From Coix lacryma-jobi var. lacryma-jobi (lineage: Eukaryota; Streptophyta; Magnoliopsida; Poales; Poaceae): a stretch of DNA of 64,000 nucleotides. The DNA lies in contig CM019831.1 of assembly GCA_009763385.1 (NCBI GenBank), forward strand, positions 14,410,080-14,474,079, given 5' to 3'. The notes under the pieces are model-generated. The model did no database searches, was not told where the DNA came from, and saw only the letters and a list, made by a program, of their open reading frames with translations. The position numbers were made by a program, and so were the translations under genes. Position 1 is the first letter of the stretch. Each line of letters starts with the position of its first letter. Below, one piece after another: positions 10,363 to 21,532 of the stretch.

Positions 10363-13114
10363 TGTCACACCCGGTTTTAAGGACAAAACCAGATATACAC
10401 CATATGTGAGCCCAGGAAGTCAAATCTCACATATAGCCACAAATAAAGGGTAATATCGAAAGACAATGCTCATATATAACGTATAAACACAAAGAACTTA
10501 ACCTCAAGGAGCAGACAGCGGAAAGACACTCTGATCTTCAGATGGAGACACCAACTTCACAGGGAACAACTGACTGGTTGACCACAAGCCTAAGCTTCTC
10601 CAAAGCTTAACTCTCTGAGGTGTGGGGAAAAGCAAGAGTGAGTCCATGTCGAACTCCACAAGTATAGCAACAAGTGATATAGATTCCAAGTTTCATGATC
10701 AATGTAACATAACTAATGAATAGCATAAAATGGTAAATAATGAACATGTTAACCAACAAAAGTCATAATCTTAATGTAAAAGGTCTGCAAGGCCGCTCGT
10801 GACCGTGAGCACGGCTGATATATCAGTTTAATAAACTTTGCACAAAGGTGTACACTTTCACTGTGAGACGTGAATTGCCCTTTCGCCCGAGGTGATCAGC
10901 CTCTTAACTCACTTCCAAAGAAAGTCGGCAGGGTTCACGATGAAGCTTTTCAAAGGTTCGTCTAACAAGTTAGGGCCGCTAGGTTTCATTAGTCAGTCTG
11001 GGTGATTCAACCAGTCACAGGGAATCCCCAGTCTGCTATCCCCCATTTGCGCCACAAGGGTAACCTCTAACAAGCTAGAAAAGGTCCTCATACTGAGCTA
11101 AAGCCAGAGCCATATAACCCCCATCAGTTGCACTGTAAAACCCGAAGGCACTTGTACAGATAATTTCTTAAGTTGCTAGCAAGTCATTTTTATCATTCGA
11201 TGCATACATTAATTAAGTAACATGATCATGATTTGCGAAGAGAAAACTCGATTGCTATACTTGCCTTAACTCAAGATCCTTCTTCAATTGACTTGTATAC
11301 TTCCAAAGGTTGACTCTTGATCTTGAACTCTTGATCACAAACTTCTTCTTGATCACCAACGCATATCTCACCGACTGGACATTCGATCACAGGACACCAC
11401 ACAAGCATCCAATACCAATCATGCAAAGCAAAACAAAGCCTATAATTAGAACAGTACATCAATCATAAGAAAATAAGATAAAGAGTTTTGAAAACTGATC
11501 TACGTCTCACTACGATCACACAGACACGAAGATCACGCTAATCGGAGTTAAAACGGAAAAGGTATGAATTAAACAAGATTAAATACACTAATTACTAGAT
11601 TAGATTTAACTCAAATTTTAATTACAGAAAACAGTACTGAAAGTTATTTAGTTTGAAAGAACTTTTCGAAACGAAACTAACGCAAGTTGAACGGATCAAA
11701 ACGGAGCTAAAACGTAGATTTTATAAGCATTTTAACTCAGTGGCAAACTTGTAAATAAAAGAAACTGTTTTCGGCATTTAAAATAAAAGAAAACGGATTT
11801 TTCTCTGAGCTGGACTGCGCCTCGATTAAGCAGAAGCACAGGGGGCTTAAAGGAAGTTTCTCAAGACTCAGGGAATAGGGTCGTTTGGAGTGCGGGTTGA
11901 GGTTGGGATCTTTGGGGGACTCTTTAGTAAAAACTCCCCCGAAGGGGTATGGGCCGCTCTCGGCCGTCGGATCGAGAGCTGACGGTTGGGATTAGGCTTG
12001 GCCGAGCAAAGCCCGAGCGGGCGCCATCGACGCGCACTGGCCGCGACGTCGCGGCGCCTCGCGCGACGCCGGGCGCGCAGCCGCCATGGATGGCGCGGCG
12101 AAGCTCCACGGTTCGGCCGCAATACCCACCCGCGACCTCGGATAGGAGATGGGAAGGTAGCATAGGGTTTGGGGGTCCTCACCGCGGCGAAACGAGGCGA
12201 AGGAGACGGCGCGGAGGTGGCGGACGGCGACGAACGGTGGACGGCGGCGCTCTGCCGGACGAACGACGGCGGTTAGGGCTAACACGAGACCAAGAGGCGG
12301 AGAGAAAAAGCTCGGGGTCACCACCTCAGCGACTCGAAGCTCGGCGCGGTGTCGGATGGAGTCGGAGGAGACAGGCACGGCCGGATGGCGGCGGCGAGTG
12401 CTCGACAACGGCGGGAATGGCGGAGCTTGGGGTCGGTGAGAGGAGCTTCGGCCGAGAGCTCGGTTGCGCAGCGCGGAGTGCAAGAGAATGCGGGGAAAAG
12501 GGGCGGGAGCGGGGCAAACGCGTCTGCTATATCGACGAGGGAGGAGGCGAGGACGTGGGGGCGGCTCGCGGAGGACCCGGGAGCGTGCGGCCGCGGCAGT
12601 TGGGAGCTCGGACGGCGCGCGCGCGGAGGGGAAAGGAACGGCTGACAAGCGGGCCCGGGAGGTCAGCCGCACAGAGGGAGAAATGGGAGAGGTGCGGGAC
12701 GGCTACGACGCGGGCGCGAGCTGGGCCGGCTTGCGGGCCGCGCAGGCAAAGATAAGGGGAGGGGTGCCGGCCCACTGCGGGAAGGAAAGAGGGGAGGGGA
12801 GGCCGGAAGGCTTGGGCCGCCAGGCCGAACGGGCCGAAAAGGAGAAAACGAGGAGGGAGAGAAAGAAAGAGTTTTTCCCTTTTCATTTTCAAAGCATTTC
12901 AAATCATTTTCAAAAGCAAATTTGAATTCAAACCAGAATTTGGCAAAAGCCACTCATCACAGAAATAAAATGCAGAGGCATGAGTGCAAAAACATGTTCC
13001 TAACTTAGTTTTAATTTTGTGAAAATTATTTAATCCTAGATTAAATGCACACCAAAATTCAATAAAGAAACATTTTCACCTATTTTTAAATTGGGCAAAT
13101 TTTAGGGTGTCACA
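10363..13114 (-). repeat. 3' LTR of the gypsy-type element
   Basis: 2752 bp and nearly identical to 16648-19399. The promoter-distal half (about 11940-12860) is very GC-rich and gives many spurious ORFs on both strands, mirrored in the other LTR. The three differences seen lie near 12248, 12507 and 12727 and are all transitions. Confidence 0.95.
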
Positions 13115-13335
13115 ATTCTACCCCCCTTAAGAGAATCTCGTCCCGAGATTCGGGAGAGACTCAGAGCACAGGAGAGAAACGAGAAAAGATCTTGATAACA
13201 CTTTCACTTCACACTTGTATACCAAGCTTATCAAACCACTCATGTTTCATGATCATAACTTGTGAACAAAGATTCCATGAAAAGATTATTACATTTGATT
13301 ATCCCAAACTTATCTTGATCGCTAACTTGGTTGGC

Positions 13336-14259
13336 TTACAACTCAAAGAGATGTGGAAACTTTGTCTGCAGTTGTTCCTCGGTTTCCCACATTGCTTCTT
13401 CTTCACTCAGGTTACTCCACCGAACCTTACACACTTTAAACTTTCTCCCATTAAAAGTTCTCCAGACTGTTTCTAGAATCTTGACCGGATATCCTGCATT
13501 TGCCAGATGGTCTGTTGTATCGACTTCCACTGAAGATGTTTGCCCATCTGTGTTCTTAGCTATATGCTCATCATTATCCACGGTAACATCCTTAGTCTGC
13601 ACTCCATCGTACAAGTCATCAGCTTTCTCAGATTGAAGTTGACAACCGTGATACTCAATTCTTTTTCCTGTCGGAGCAGTTAGAAGCATTGTGCATTGAG
13701 TACCATGAATTACTCCTTTGTGCGCACACAACCATCCATTGCCAAGAACCATAGGAATATTGAGTGACTCCAAAACAATGAAGGTTACGGTAAAGTTTTC
13801 CTTGTTTATGACAAGACTGACTTTCGGGCACATCTGATTTGCCTGTATTTCTCCAATTGGGGTATGAACTATCAAGGGCCTCTTTGCTGGACACTTCGCC
13901 ATCTTGTTCGTCTCTAAACACTCGATGGAGATGAAAGAGTGCGAAGCACTGGGATCAAACAGAGCAAAAACTTGTGTTGAGCTCACTTGAATATAACCAC
14001 CAACCATTTTTGTAGCACCTTGAATGTTATCCATATCCATATTGCTCAACCTTCCATTGGTATAATTGCGCTGTGCTCTACTTGCTTTGGCAAGCTTCTT
14101 TTTGGCTTTTCTTTTCCGCTTTCGTTGTTGTGGATTCTGACTCGGATCACTCCCAACTTGAACTTCAACATTGTTGTTTTGATAGTGCCCGGCTTCATTG
14201 TACTCGTGATCATCAGTGAGAGGTGGCATATAGGGATCCTGATCCATGGTGTGCCACAT
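13336..14259 (-). CDS. Protease-like plus chromodomain protein of the gypsy element (ORF B)
   Basis: 307 residues, intact, ATG at 14259. A basic, nuclear-signal-like run lies at residues 46-58. A retropepsin-like fold follows, with FDPSASHSFIS (DPS at 102-104) where active enzymes have DSG, and MVLGNGWL where ILGMDWL is usual. Residues 257-307 form a chromodomain of the chromovirus kind (KVRWSNLSEEEAMWE, FPHLF). In full elements a chromodomain sits at the integrase C-terminus and guides insertion into heterochromatin; here it is joined almost directly to the protease-like part, so RT, RNase H and integrase core have been deleted. Proteolysis is unlikely with DPS. The ORF survives intact, but the element is so young that this alone does not prove selection. 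Confidence 0.8.
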   Translation of the reverse strand: MWHTMDQDPYMPPLTDDHEYNEAGHYQNNNVEVQVGSDPSQNPQQRKRKRKAKKKLAKASRAQRNYTNGRLSNMDMDNIQGATKMVGGYIQVSSTQVFALFDPSASHSFISIECLETNKMAKCPAKRPLIVHTPIGEIQANQMCPKVSLVINKENFTVTFIVLESLNIPMVLGNGWLCAHKGVIHGTQCTMLLTAPTGKRIEYHGCQLQSEKADDLYDGVQTKDVTVDNDEHIAKNTDGQTSSVEVDTTDHLANAGYPVKILETVWRTFNGRKFKVCKVRWSNLSEEEAMWETEEQLQTKFPHLFEL

Positions 14260-15239
14260 TTCCTGTCATCAGGTGACCAACAAAAGCAACATGAGCAAGG
14301 ATAGATGATCATACTCATGAAGTACCATAAGAGATAACTCACAACTTCAACATCTGTTGATCAAAGCACTACCCCCCTTAAGAAAGGACAAACTAGAGAA
14401 CATATAAGGGTAGCTTGCATATTATTTCCAGCATGTTGACAGTCATAACTAACTTCTTATATCCCAGAGAAACTCATATGTAAGGGTAAGAACAAGAATT
14501 CTGAAATTTCTCGCGAGTAGCAAAACAGCAGTGCAGTAAAACAGCTATAACTCGAGCTCTGTTTATCCAATGAAGTCACAGTTTACCTTTATGGAAACAT
14601 TATAAAATCCTCTACAACTTTCATGTAGAACACTTTTCCAGATTCTGTAGTTAAGGTCGTCGAAAACAGCAGACAACAGAAACTATTCCAGATTCCAGAC
14701 AGCACAGATGCATCAACTTGGGAATTTCATAACTCCAAAACCATAACAGCTATCAGGGTGATTCTTGCGCTCAGAGAAAGATCATGAAGTCTACTTGTGT
14801 CCAAAATTGTTCCATGATTTTTGAACATCCACAAACATAGATATAAGCTGATAAAGATAGACTGCTCCGAAAGGACAGGATAGAGGGAACAGAAGAAACA
14901 GAAACCCAACCTTCTATGCATGGACCTTAAACCTATCAACTAAACTTAAATGAGATTGTGAGGAAACCCACAAAATCATTGCACTCATTACAAAGATCCG
15001 AAACAAACATTATCATAAGGACAAACAACAAACATTACAGATTCACAGGCCACACATGGGCCAAAGACTTGACTTTACTTCGCTACTAACGTTTTATTAC
15101 ATAAGGGCTCAAGAACTACTAGAACATGATACATCTACAAGAACATCAAGGGCAGCTTTTCTTGTACACTCTTCATTTGTCATCTGTTATCAGGGGCTTC
15201 CTTTGCATCAGGCACTGACATCACATGTTGATGGCTACT
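14260..15239 (-). other. Spacer between the two gypsy-element ORFs
   Basis: Non-coding, about 980 bp, AT-rich. It includes a second purine-type tract (revcomp of CCCCCCTTAAG) near 14371-14382, resembling the polypurine tract beside the 3' LTR. No splice or promoter signal is certain. Confidence 0.5.
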
Positions 15240-16394
15240 CTATAGTGACTGGGCTCTGGCCACTTCCATGAGTCGACTGTTGATTTTTTTGGGGCAGGAT
15301 CTGATATAATGTCCTTCTTGTTGACAATGATAACATCTTCCTTTGGTTGGATCTGTTGCGATAGAAGTGTTGTTTGATGTGCTGCCATCTTGCTGACTCG
15401 GAGGATTGACTTTTACCAGTCTATTCTGCTTCTTAACTCGCTTCGGTGGTTGGAATTCTTTGTAGGTGATTGTCCATCCATCTATGTAAACCTCATGTGG
15501 AAAGTTCTTAACTGGAGGAGCTTCTAAGTGCTGCGGATCTAGGCTTGTCTGAACAAGGGTTGAAACTGGATGTGGTACTGGAGTAGAACTCAACTGTTGG
15601 TGACGTATCAACGGTGGCTCGAATGAATTTACTTTCCTCTTCTTATCTTTCTTGACTTCACCACTTGGATTCGCTTTGACCTCATCCTTGGTTGACTTCT
15701 CTTGAAGACAAGAATTCCCATAATGCTTGCAACAAAGACATCGATCCTGAACCTCTTGCACCTTACTAGTGCTATCTTCCAACAGACTTGCTTCACATTC
15801 ATTGGGTGATAATGGCATACCTCGATATTCAATCCTTTCGTCTGATGGTGTTCTTAAAAACACTGAACGTCGGGAATAATTGACCTCACTTTTACGACCC
15901 CTTAACCATCCATGTCCAAGGATAACATCGATCCCTGAGAGTTCCAAAACATTCAGTTTCACTATGAATTCACTCTCTTTTATCTGGACTCTAACATCTC
16001 GACATTCATGGTTTGTCTCAAGTTCTCCAGTTGGTGTGCGAACTACTATGAACTTCTTTGTTGGCCATTCCCTTATCTTCAGGCGAGCTACCAACTTGGC
16101 AGAGATGAACGAGTGCGAGACACTAGGGTCAAAAAGAACCATGGCAGGTACTGAATTGACTGGGATCAGGCCATACACAGCTTTCTTTGCTCCATGAATG
16201 GTGGTCATATCCACATGCTTCAATCTTCCATAGATGTAATCTTGCTCCACTTTATCACCTTGTAACTGTTCCTTATGGCTTCCTTCCTTGTTGGTTGGTC
16301 CTTGTGTTGAGTCTTGTTGTTGAGTCATTCTTCCCAGGTCTTGACTTTGCATAGCGATCAGCTTTTGTTTGCCAACTGCGGTCAGAGACGACAT
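15240..16394 (-). CDS. Protease-like plus zinc-knuckle protein of the gypsy element (ORF A)
   Basis: 384 residues from the first ATG at 16394; a longer frame upstream has only a TTG start. After a Gln-rich lead, residues 73-175 form a retropepsin-like domain with FDPSVSHSFIS (DPS at 89-91) and VILGHGWL (157-164), so the catalytic DSG is again altered. The C-terminus carries one CCHC zinc knuckle, CX2CX4HX4C, at 354-367, of the nucleic-acid-binding type found in Gag. The order protease-like then zinc knuckle is the reverse of the normal Gag-protease order. ORF A and ORF B share the domain but are strongly diverged, so they come from an old duplication or two donors. It could bind element RNA; that is inference. 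Confidence 0.78.
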   Translation of the reverse strand: MSSLTAVGKQKLIAMQSQDLGRMTQQQDSTQGPTNKEGSHKEQLQGDKVEQDYIYGRLKHVDMTTIHGAKKAVYGLIPVNSVPAMVLFDPSVSHSFISAKLVARLKIREWPTKKFIVVRTPTGELETNHECRDVRVQIKESEFIVKLNVLELSGIDVILGHGWLRGRKSEVNYSRRSVFLRTPSDERIEYRGMPLSPNECEASLLEDSTSKVQEVQDRCLCCKHYGNSCLQEKSTKDEVKANPSGEVKKDKKRKVNSFEPPLIRHQQLSSTPVPHPVSTLVQTSLDPQHLEAPPVKNFPHEVYIDGWTITYKEFQPPKRVKKQNRLVKVNPPSQQDGSTSNNTSIATDPTKGRCYHCQQEGHYIRSCPKKINSRLMEVARAQSL

Positions 16395-16632
16395 AACTTG
16401 GTCAATGATCCATCTACTTAGACAGAGGGAAGTTTTCAAAAGCAATTCAAGGCAAGGAGTGAAGGTGAGAGCAAATTTTAAAATTTAAGCAACAAGGAGG
16501 AGACAAATAACAAGGGTAGAAGATACAATAAAGAAGAAAATACCAAGATGGATAGAACAAGGGTTCTATAGCAATTTTCAAAAGCTTAAAACGACCAGTT
16601 TCTAACTAGGCTTGCGTCCTACAGTCAGCATT

Positions 16633-16644
16633 GCTCTGATACCA
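16633..16644 (-). other. Primer-binding site of the gypsy element
   Basis: The minus strand reads TGGTATCAGAGC, complementary to the 3' end of initiator tRNA-Met, three bases inside the 5' LTR. It primes minus-strand cDNA synthesis. Confidence 0.92.
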
Positions 16645-16647
16645 CTT

Positions 16648-19399
16648 TGTCACACCCGGTTTTAAGGACAAAACCAGATATACACCATATGTGAGCCCAG
16701 GAAGTCAAATCTCACATATAGCCACAAATAAAGGGTAATATCGAAAGACAATGCTCATATATAACGTATAAACACAAAGAACTTAACCTCAAGGAGCAGA
16801 CAGCGGAAAGACACTCTGATCTTCAGATGGAGACACCAACTTCACAGGGAACAACTGACTGGTTGACCACAAGCCTAAGCTTCTCCAAAGCTTAACTCTC
16901 TGAGGTGTGGGGAAAAGCAAGAGTGAGTCCATGTCGAACTCCACAAGTATAGCAACAAGTGATATAGATTCCAAGTTTCATGATCAATGTAACATAACTA
17001 ATGAATAGCATAAAATGGTAAATAATGAACATGTTAACCAACAAAAGTCATAATCTTAATGTAAAAGGTCTGCAAGGCCGCTCGTGACCGTGAGCACGGC
17101 TGATATATCAGTTTAATAAACTTTGCACAAAGGTGTACACTTTCACTGTGAGACGTGAATTGCCCTTTCGCCCGAGGTGATCAGCCTCTTAACTCACTTC
17201 CAAAGAAAGTCGGCAGGGTTCACGATGAAGCTTTTCAAAGGTTCGTCTAACAAGTTAGGGCCGCTAGGTTTCATTAGTCAGTCTGGGTGATTCAACCAGT
17301 CACAGGGAATCCCCAGTCTGCTATCCCCCATTTGCGCCACAAGGGTAACCTCTAACAAGCTAGAAAAGGTCCTCATACTGAGCTAAAGCCAGAGCCATAT
17401 AACCCCCATCAGTTGCACTGTAAAACCCGAAGGCACTTGTACAGATAATTTCTTAAGTTGCTAGCAAGTCATTTTTATCATTCGATGCATACATTAATTA
17501 AGTAACATGATCATGATTTGCGAAGAGAAAACTCGATTGCTATACTTGCCTTAACTCAAGATCCTTCTTCAATTGACTTGTATACTTCCAAAGGTTGACT
17601 CTTGATCTTGAACTCTTGATCACAAACTTCTTCTTGATCACCAACGCATATCTCACCGACTGGACATTCGATCACAGGACACCACACAAGCATCCAATAC
17701 CAATCATGCAAAGCAAAACAAAGCCTATAATTAGAACAGTACATCAATCATAAGAAAATAAGATAAAGAGTTTTGAAAACTGATCTACGTCTCACTACGA
17801 TCACACAGACACGAAGATCACGCTAATCGGAGTTAAAACGGAAAAGGTATGAATTAAACAAGATTAAATACACTAATTACTAGATTAGATTTAACTCAAA
17901 TTTTAATTACAGAAAACAGTACTGAAAGTTATTTAGTTTGAAAGAACTTTTCGAAACGAAACTAACGCAAGTTGAACGGATCAAAACGGAGCTAAAACGT
18001 AGATTTTATAAGCATTTTAACTCAGTGGCAAACTTGTAAATAAAAGAAACTGTTTTCGGCATTTAAAATAAAAGAAAACGGATTTTTCTCTGAGCTGGAC
18101 TGCGCCTCGATTAAGCAGAAGCACAGGGGGCTTAAAGGAAGTTTCTCAAGACTCAGGGAATAGGGTCGTTTGGAGTGCGGGTTGAGGTTGGGATCTTTGG
18201 GGGACTCTTTAGTAAAAACTCCCCCGAAGGGGTATGGGCCGCTCTCGGCCGTCGGATCGAGAGCTGACGGTTGGGATTAGGCTTGGCCGAGCAAAGCCCG
18301 AGCGGGCGCCATCGACGCGCACTGGCCGCGACGTCGCGGCGCCTCGCGCGACGCCGGGCGCGCAGCCGCCATGGATGGCGCGGCGAAGCTCCACGGTTCG
18401 GCCGCAATACCCACCCGCGACCTCGGATAGGAGATGGGAAGGTAGCATAGGGTTTGGGGGTCCTCACCGCGGCGAAACGAGGCGAAGGAGACGGCGCGGA
18501 GGTGGCGGACGGCGACGAACGGTGGACGGCGGCGCTCTGCCAGACGAACGACGGCGGTTAGGGCTAACACGAGACCAAGAGGCGGAGAGAAAAAGCTCGG
18601 GGTCACCACCTCAGCGACTCGAAGCTCGGCGCGGTGTCGGATGGAGTCGGAGGAGACAGGCACGGCCGGATGGCGGCGGCGAGTGCTCGACAACGGCGGG
18701 AATGGCGGAGCTTGGGGTCGGTGAGAGGAGCTTCGGCCGAGAGCTCGGTTGCGCAGCGCGGAGTGCAAGAGAATGCGGGGAAAAGGGGCGGGAGCGGGGC
18801 AGACGCGTCTGCTATATCGACGAGGGAGGAGGCGAGGACGTGGGGGCGGCTCGCGGAGGACCCGGGAGCGTGCGGCCGCGGCAGTTGGGAGCTCGGACGG
18901 CGCGCGCGCGGAGGGGAAAGGAACGGCTGACAAGCGGGCCCGGGAGGTCAGCCGCACAGAGGGAGAAATGGGAGAGGTGCGGGACGGCTACGACGCGGGC
19001 GCGAGCTGGGCTGGCTTGCGGGCCGCGCAGGCAAAGATAAGGGGAGGGGTGCCGGCCCACTGCGGGAAGGAAAGAGGGGAGGGGAGGCCGGAAGGCTTGG
19101 GCCGCCAGGCCGAACGGGCCGAAAAGGAGAAAACGAGGAGGGAGAGAAAGAAAGAGTTTTTCCCTTTTCATTTTCAAAGCATTTCAAATCATTTTCAAAA
19201 GCAAATTTGAATTCAAACCAGAATTTGGCAAAAGCCACTCATCACAGAAATAAAATGCAGAGGCATGAGTGCAAAAACATGTTCCTAACTTAGTTTTAAT
19301 TTTGTGAAAATTATTTAATCCTAGATTAAATGCACACCAAAATTCAATAAAGAAACATTTTCACCTATTTTTAAATTGGGCAAATTTTAGGGTGTCACA
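16648..19399 (-). repeat. 5' LTR of the gypsy-type element
   Basis: 2752 bp, same length as its partner at 10363-13114, with three differences noted. It should contain the promoter for the element's minus-strand transcript. Confidence 0.95.
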
Positions 19400-19677
19400 A
19401 AGATCGTATCCACATGCATATCAGGTACTTCAGATTTTACTACTAAAAATCTATAGGCAATGCTATGATGTGCATATCCTAGAAAGATGCAATCCACAGT
19501 CTTTGGTCCAAGCTTACGCTTCTTAGAAATTGGAACATTGACTTTCGCCAAACATCCCCACGTGCGTAAGTATGTAAGCGATGGTTTCCTTCCAACCCAA
19601 TACTCGTATGGAGTTGTCTCTTTATTTCTGTTTGGAACTCTATTCAGGACATGACTCGCAGTCAACAAAGCCTCCCC
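19400..19677 (-). pseudogene. Copia integrase C-terminal part, cut by the gypsy element
   Basis: Continues the integrase reading frame after the TAG at 19678-19680. It includes the copia-typical TPYEYWVGRKPS and LRTWGCLAKV segments and the FLGYA motif, then ends at the gypsy target duplication at 19400-19404. The codon phase carries on into the RT part at 10362, so the insertion itself did not shift the frame. Confidence 0.88.
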
Positions 19678-20547
19678 CTACCATGCCTTAGAAAGACCAG
19701 CAGTATCTAACATGGCGTTCACCAAGTCAGTCAACGTGCGGTTTTTCCTCTCGGCAATCCCGTTTGATTCAGGAGAATAGGGAGCTGTCCTCTCATGAAT
19801 AATACCATGTTCCATACAGAATTCATCAAAAAGCATAGGAAAATACTCACCACCACGATCTGACCTTAGACGTTTAATCTTTCTCTCTAGTTGATTCTCA
19901 ACTTCAGCCTTATAGATTTTAAAGTACTCTAGCGTTTCATCTTTAGTTTTAAGCAAGTAAACATAACAATATCTAGTTGCATCATCAATTAAAGTCATGA
20001 AATATCTCTTTCCACCTTTTGTCAACACACCATTCATCTCACAAAGATCAGAATGTATGAGTTCTAGAGGTTTCAAGTTTCTCTCCTCCGCTGCCTTGTG
20101 AGGCTTGCGAGGTTGCTTTGATTGCACACAACTATGGCACTTAGAACCTTTGGCAATAGTGAAATCTGGAATTAAACTCAGGCTAGACAAACGTGACATT
20201 AAACCAAAGTTCACATGACATAAACAAGAATGCCAAATATTAGAACTATCATTAATTTTGCCACAAATATGATTTACTGACTTATTACAAAAATCTGCCA
20301 AAGATAGGCGGAACAAGCCTCCGCAATCATAGCCTTTACCAATAAATTGTCCATGCTTAGACATAACTACTTTATTGGACTCTAAAACTACTTTAAAACC
20401 ATCTCTCAAAAGAAGAGATACGCTAACAAGGTTCTTGCGTATAGTAGGGACATGCTGCACGTTCTTCAGTTGCACGATCTTCCCCGAAGTAAACTTCAGA
20501 TCTACCGTGCCAACACCACGAACAGAAGCATGTGATCCATTCCCCAT
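19678..20547 (-). pseudogene. Copia GAG-pre-integrase and integrase core
   Basis: 289 residues. The pre-integrase zinc-binding pattern (H at SNIWHSCLCH, then CHSC) is followed by the integrase core with the first Asp in LIHSDLCEM, the second in RSDRGGEYF and the Glu in SPESNGIAERKNRT. The frame ends at TAG 19678-19680, where a tryptophan codon would be expected. Upstream, near 20550-20580, a frame change separates it from the protease segment. The protein joins cDNA to the host chromosome; as it stands the reading frame is broken. Confidence 0.88.
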
Positions 20548-20730
20548 TAGGACGGAGGAACCGAAAACAGAGAGATATCAGCACACACGTGAATATTAGC
20601 ACCTGTATCAACCCACCAATTTGGTGATTGAAATACTGATAGTACAGTAGGAAAATTACCATACCCGTCATCAGCATCGCTAGTAGTCACAAGGTTGACA
20701 TTCTTTTTTTCCCTTTGCGGTCCGCTCGCT
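20548..20730 (-). pseudogene. Copia aspartic protease segment
   Basis: A short frame contains WWVDTGANIHVCADISLF, the copia protease active-site region with DTG intact. It lies in a different frame from gag on one side and integrase on the other. The gag-side shift is near a run of T at 20703-20710, suggesting polymerase slippage; the integrase-side shift coincides with a small deletion. Confidence 0.8.
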
Positions 20731-21496
20731 CCGGACACTCTTTGGAAAAATGCCCAAGCTCTCCACAAGTGAAGCACGGCAACTCTGCTTTATTCTTCTT
20801 CTTCTTCTTCTTAAATGTAGTAGTAGTTTTGGCATTGAAAGACTTAGGCTTTCCTTTGTACTTGCCATGGTTTTTCTGGACGAAGTGGGCGCTAGCTCTT
20901 TCCTCGTTCCCCTTCTCAGTGTTATCTTTAGCCCGAGCCTTCTCTTCAACATCAAGAGATGCTATCAGGTTTTCAACTGATATTTTCTGTCTCTTGTGTT
21001 TAAGGCTTGTGGCGAAATTCCTCCAAGAGGAAGGTAGCTTTGCAATAATGCACCCAACCACAAACTCATCGGGTATAACACAGTTGAGGAGTTCAAGCTC
21101 TTTTGCCAGACGGTGTATCTCATGGGCTTGCTCGACTATAGATTTGTTCGCAACAATCTTGTAGTCATGAAAAGTCTCCATGATGTACAACTCTTTGCCA
21201 GCATCTGAAGCACCAAAGGTAGCTGCCAGATAATCCCACAAAGTCTTTGCGTCTTTAATGTGCAGAATGGTATCAAAGATATGATCAGCAAGGACATTCT
21301 GCACAACTCCCACAAAGATTTGGTTGGCATCCTGGAAAGCTCTCTGATCCTCTTCAGAGATATTTCCCTCTGGCATACCAGCACTCACCCAGAACACTTT
21401 CATGGCCGTCAACCAATTGGTGGCCTTAACTTGCCATCTCTTAAAGTGCTCTCCAGAAAATTTTTCTGGCTTCAGCGCATCAACAAAACTAGCCAT
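20687..21496 (-). CDS. Copia Gag
   Basis: About 269 residues from ATG at 21496. The start matches the Gag of related grass elements (MASFVDALKPEKFSG). The open frame extends upstream through the LTR by chance and should not be taken as coding. The UBN2-type capsid region is followed by a Lys-rich stretch and a zinc knuckle CFTCGELGHFSKEC. It packages element RNA. The end is out of frame with the protease. Confidence 0.85.
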   Translation of the reverse strand: MASFVDALKPEKFSGEHFKRWQVKATNWLTAMKVFWVSAGMPEGNISEEDQRAFQDANQIFVGVVQNVLADHIFDTILHIKDAKTLWDYLAATFGASDAGKELYIMETFHDYKIVANKSIVEQAHEIHRLAKELELLNCVIPDEFVVGCIIAKLPSSWRNFATSLKHKRQKISVENLIASLDVEEKARAKDNTEKGNEERASAHFVQKNHGKYKGKPKSFNAKTTTTFKKKKKKNKAELPCFTCGELGHFSKECPERADRKGKKRMSTL

Positions 21497-21532
21497 AGTT
21501 AATTCTGGAAACCTATAATAAGGTTTTTGGAT
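21497..21532 (-). other. Copia leader lacking a standard primer-binding site
   Basis: Only 36 bp lie between the 5' LTR and the Gag ATG. The expected complement of initiator tRNA-Met (TGGTATCAGAGC) is absent; the minus strand starts ATCCAAAAACC instead. Either the site was deleted after insertion or this family primes in another way. Confidence 0.65.

Larger units (their letters stand above)
10363..19399 (-). mobile_element. Non-autonomous gypsy/chromovirus-type LTR element
   Basis: LTRs of exactly 2752 bp (10363-13114 and 16648-19399) begin TGTCACACC and end GGTGTCACA, and flank a 3533-bp interior. The target duplication AAGAT is perfect at 10358-10362 and 19400-19404. A primer-binding site TGGTATCAGAGC (complementary to initiator tRNA-Met) reads at 16633-16644 and a polypurine tract AAGGGGGGTAGAAT ends at 13115, both fixing the minus orientation. 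No RT, RNase H or integrase is present. Two long ORFs remain, each with a protease-like domain; one has a zinc knuckle and the other a chromodomain. The chromodomain type points to a Tekay-like chromovirus ancestor. I found only three LTR differences, so insertion was very recent. Size and layout recall LARD elements, but the interior is coding. Confidence 0.93.

Noticed and set aside
11868..12953. Several ORFs up to 268 residues on both strands, repeated at 18153-19238
   Set aside because: They lie in the GC-rich part of the gypsy-type LTR, overlap one another on both strands and are Arg/Ala/Pro-rich without any domain.
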